Positions 60,729 through 64,000 of a stretch of DNA of 64,000 nucleotides are shown here, piece by piece. The DNA lies in assembly GCA_026686845.1 (NCBI GenBank), contig JAIVEN010000008.1, positions 36,088,501-36,152,500 of the forward strand, in the 5' to 3' direction. Source of the stretch: Adenanthera pavonina (lineage: Eukaryota; Streptophyta; Magnoliopsida; Fabales; Fabaceae). The position numbers and the translations under genes are program-made. Position 1 is the stretch's first letter. The number at the start of each line of letters is the position of its first letter. Below the pieces are notes generated by a model. It saw nothing but the letters and a program-made list of their open reading frames with translations, was not told the origin of the DNA and ran no database searches.

Positions 60729-63042
60729 ATGGCCGTAGCTTCAGCTGTCCTCCGGCCAACTCTCCTCTTCTCCACCTTCTTCATTTTCTTCCGATTGGTA
60801 AATTCAATGTCGGAAGCCCAAGCTTTGGTTAATTTCAAAGCCTCAATCTCTGATTCTCAAGCTCTGAAAAATTGGGTGGTTAACACTATTCCTTGCAAAG
60901 AAGGGGAAGAATGGGATGGGGTTATCTGCAACGATGGATCAATCTCTGGCATTCGATTAGAAGGGATGGGGTTGTCGGGGAAGATCGATGTAAATCCATT
61001 GCTAGAAATCAATGGTCTTCGAACTTTCAGCATTATTAACAATTCTTTCTCAGGTACAATTCCAGAAATCAATCGAATAGGTTTCTTGAGAGCCCTGTTC
61101 TTATCGGGAAATCAATTTTCTGGCGAGATTCCGTCGGATTTCTTCCAAAATATGAGATCTCTAAAGAAAATATGGCTTAATGATAACCAATTCACGGGTC
61201 AGATACCATCGAAGGTTCCGCTCCTCCTCGAGCTTCACCTGGAGAACAACCAGTTCAGCGGTAACCTCCCAAATCTAAGCAAAACATTGCTAAGGGAATT
61301 CAATGTATCGAACAACAAATTAGAAGGCGAAATACCATCAAGCTTATCAAAATTTAGTACCAGCTCATTTTCCGGGAATCTTGGCCTCTGCGGTGAGAAA
61401 TTAAACAAACCGTGTCAAAATTCAGTTGAACCACCAAAACCCTTGGACAATACGGACCAAAATAAAGACAATGATGCGTCTGATTCAAATTCTAGCAATA
61501 AGAGTAGTAGTACCACGGTGAAGATTGTTGCCATTGTTGTTGTATCAGTCGTAGTGCTTCTCACACTTGTCGTTCTACTCTATGTTCGATCAAGGCCAAA
61601 GAAGAAGGAGAAGGGAATACTGGGTTCGGTTAGATCCGAGAACGACAACATAGAAGCATCAACTTCAGTAAAAGTTCAGGTTGCTGCACCAGATAAGAAA
61701 GAAGAGACAAGTATATCCAGAAAATCAAGCCGTAATGGGTCCAGCAGAAAGGGAACGAGTAAGGGCGGTGGTGGTGGAGTTGGGGAGCTTGTGATGGTGA
61801 ATACTGAAAGGGGTGTATTTGGGATGTTGGATTTGATGAAGGCAGCAGCAGAAGTTTTGGGGAATGGAGGGTTCGGATCTTCGTATAAAGCAGTGATGGC
61901 TGATGGGGTTGCAGTGGTGGTAAAGAGGATGAGGGAGATTAATGTGTTAGGGAAAGATGGGTTTGAGGCAGAGATGAGGAAGCTTGGTAGTTTGAGACAT
62001 GGGAATATCTTGACCCCTTTGGCTTATCATTATAGAAAGGATGAGAAGCTGGTGGTGTCTGAGTATGTTCCTAAAGGGAGTCTCCTATATTTGTTGCATG
62101 GTGAGACTTTGTTGTTGCTCTTAGCGATTACTCATATTTCCATGCAAAATTATTGATGATATCATATAATATAATTCTGTAGTGCGGAGAATAAAATTCT
62201 AGTGCCACTTAAAGCTTTTATTTTCTTTTGCTTTTTGTATGTTATATTGATTAAATAGAGACTTTTATTTTATGTCTTGGGATTTTGCTAAGAACTACAT
62301 TATTAATGCATAATAATGAGGAATTTTATTATTTGCAGGTGATCGCGGACCATCGCACGCTGAACTGGACTGGTCTACCTCTTTAAAGATTGTAAGAGGG
62401 ATCGTTGAGGGGATGCTTTATCTTCATACGCAGCTTGCTTCCTCTATTTTACCTCATGGCAATCTCAAGTCCAGTAATGTTCTTCTTGGTCCTGATTATG
62501 AGCCGTTGTTGTCTGATTTTGGGTTAAGTCCCTTGATTAACCCTGCTAATCTAACGCAAGCCCTATTTGCTTACAAGACTCCTGAAGTAACACAGAAAGG
62601 CCAGGTTTCTCCCAGATCCGACGTTTATTGTCTGGGAGTTGTGATTCTTGAGATCCTCTCTGGGAAATTCCCTTCCCAATATCTAAACAATGGCAACGGT
62701 GGAATTGATGTAGTTCAATGGTCTAACTCTGCAATATCTGAAGGAAGGATATCAGAGATACTTGATCCTCAACTTGCAAGCTCTAAAAGTTCTGTTGGTC
62801 AGATGGAGAGACTCCTCTACATTGGTGTTGCTTGTACTGCAAGTAACCCCGAGCAGCGACCAGACATAGCAGAAGTATCCAGAAGGATAGAGGAAATACA
62901 AACAAAAGGTGCCCATGAATCAAGCTCAAAAGGTCAAGATGAGTTGTCTAACAGAAGTTTTGGATCAAGCAGCATTGGAAGCCAATCAGGCCACCGACAA
63001 AGCTATAGTTTAGATTTTGCCATTTCCTATTTCTCTACATGA
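60729..63042 (+). CDS. LRR receptor-like kinase, pollen receptor-like kinase (PRK) type
   Basis: Two exons, 60729-62100 and 62339-63042, give 691 aa; the intron interrupts the kinase domain after LLHG. Start 60729 places the hydrophobic signal peptide (about 1-26) at the N-terminus; the in-frame ATG 70 codons upstream would bury it. Order: LRR N-cap with EWDGVICNDGSISGIRLEG, about five leucine-rich repeats (for example LKKIWLNDNQFTGQIPSKV), Ser/Asn-rich spacer, membrane segment about 263-284 (IVAIVVVSVVVLLTLVVLLY), basic stop-transfer RSRPKKK, and a kinase domain from about 360. Glycine loop LGNGGFGSSYKAV, Lys399 (VVVKRM) and Asp517-Phe-Gly are present, but the catalytic loop reads HGNLKSSN (497-504), lacking the usual Asp. 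AtPRKs likewise lack it, from memory. PRKs are plasma-membrane receptors acting with ROP-GEFs in pollen tube growth. Which PRK this is, and whether it is pollen-specific, cannot be told. Confidence 0.9.
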
Positions 63043-64000
63043 ACCGGGATATGTACATAATTAGCCAATTCATACATCTCTTTGAACTCATAAGGGCCAT
63101 AATATAACTTCCGTAAAGACACAAGCACTAATATGGTAATACCTCAGTTATAGGATATAGTTTGTTTACAGGTACAAAAAATTGAGAATAAAAAATTGCA
63201 ATGTCTCAAAAAACCTTGTTAGCTTAATCATGTTCCTGCACTTTTTTTGTTCTTTTCAGAATTTCATATTGTTGCAGTCACCGAGATAAAACATCTCCTG
63301 GCACGCTATACAAGAGCTACATCAATAAGTAGCCTCAATATTGACCAACAGATTAAAACCACCACAAATACTACTTTTTTTATTTGTTGTTCAACCATTC
63401 AGTGTCCAAAACTCCTTTGGCCCGACTAATCTAGATTCGGGGAGAATAGAACACAAAAAGTTAACTTCCCTTCCAACAAGTGTACTTCCCAAGATTCAAA
63501 CTTATATTCTTCTCCTTACAGGAGACTTATCACTCATAGCAATAGCTTGTTGGCACCATCAATACTATTTTAAATGACCACGTCCTTTTGTTATTTATTT
63601 ACTTTTTTCATAAAACAAAATGAAAATGAATATTTCAAGGAGTTTGAGCCATAAAAAGGAATATATTAAGATCAAATGGGGAAAAAAAAACAAAGATCCT
63701 TATTTGAACATATATCACGCCGCAAGTTCATATTTTTTTGTTTTGGGGGAGGGGGGTACTGGGATGGTAACCAAGTTATAAATGACATAAAGTGAAGTTA
63801 GTTATAGGCAAACAAAAACCAATGGAACAGAATACCACATACATTTTCCCACAAGTGCTAGTGCAAGAATTCCAACTTTTACTCTAAAATTTGCTGCTTG
63901 TAACTGTTTGCCGCCAAAGACATTGCTCGAATGATATAAAAAGTATTTTTTCCCCATTTTAACTAGATAAGCAATGGTTCAGAGTATCACCAAATTCCTT
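63043..64000. other. Region downstream of the receptor kinase
   Basis: It holds the kinase 3' UTR and then sequence in which I find no exon. The more balanced composition from about 63240 onward could be the 3' UTR of a neighbouring gene beyond the right edge, but nothing proves it. Confidence 0.45.

Overview
The window is nuclear DNA of a dicot-type flowering plant. It has spliced genes with GT-AG introns, very AT-rich intergenic DNA, abundant MITEs, two tRNA-derived SINEs and an LTR-retrotransposon remnant. All five recognisable genes belong to plant families. Nothing in the sequence lets me name the species.

Region by region. (1) 202-4431 (-) is the 5' two-thirds of a PHL/SPT20-like transcriptional coactivator gene; its 3' exons lie beyond the left edge. 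(2) 8589-11740 (+) is FLU, the plastid tetratricopeptide-repeat (TPR) protein that restrains tetrapyrrole synthesis, in five exons (298 aa). (3) 13969-20687 (-) is UBP1, a three-RRM oligouridylate-binding protein in twelve exons (418 aa); one of its introns has a GC donor. (4) 23312-24661 (-) is a JAZ/TIFY jasmonate repressor in four exons (229 aa), with a non-canonical degron and a C-terminal DLNL motif. (5) 60729-63042 (+) is a pollen-receptor-like LRR kinase in two exons (691 aa) whose catalytic loop reads HGN.

The 36 kb between JAZ and the kinase gene has no convincing gene. Its main feature is a direct tandem duplication: unit 1 is about 32470-46235 and unit 2 about 46265-58258. Each unit has since taken up its own insertions. 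Unit 1 holds a 3.4-kb solo LTR with a perfect 5-bp target duplication, a Harbinger-like element and several MITEs. Unit 2 holds MITEs, a 3.4-kb insertion and a 1.6-kb insertion that itself contains a hAT element with a perfect 8-bp target duplication. Each unit therefore shows the empty site for most of the other's insertions.

The genes do not form a pathway. They act in flowering/transcription (PHL), chlorophyll synthesis (FLU), RNA metabolism (UBP1), jasmonate signalling (JAZ) and pollen or cell-surface signalling (PRK). I see no evidence of a new multi-gene system. The points most worth a second look are the JAZ degron variant, the GC-AG intron and the duplication with its paired empty sites. 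Exon boundaries were derived by hand from splice consensus, reading-frame continuity and remembered family sequences. No alignment was run.
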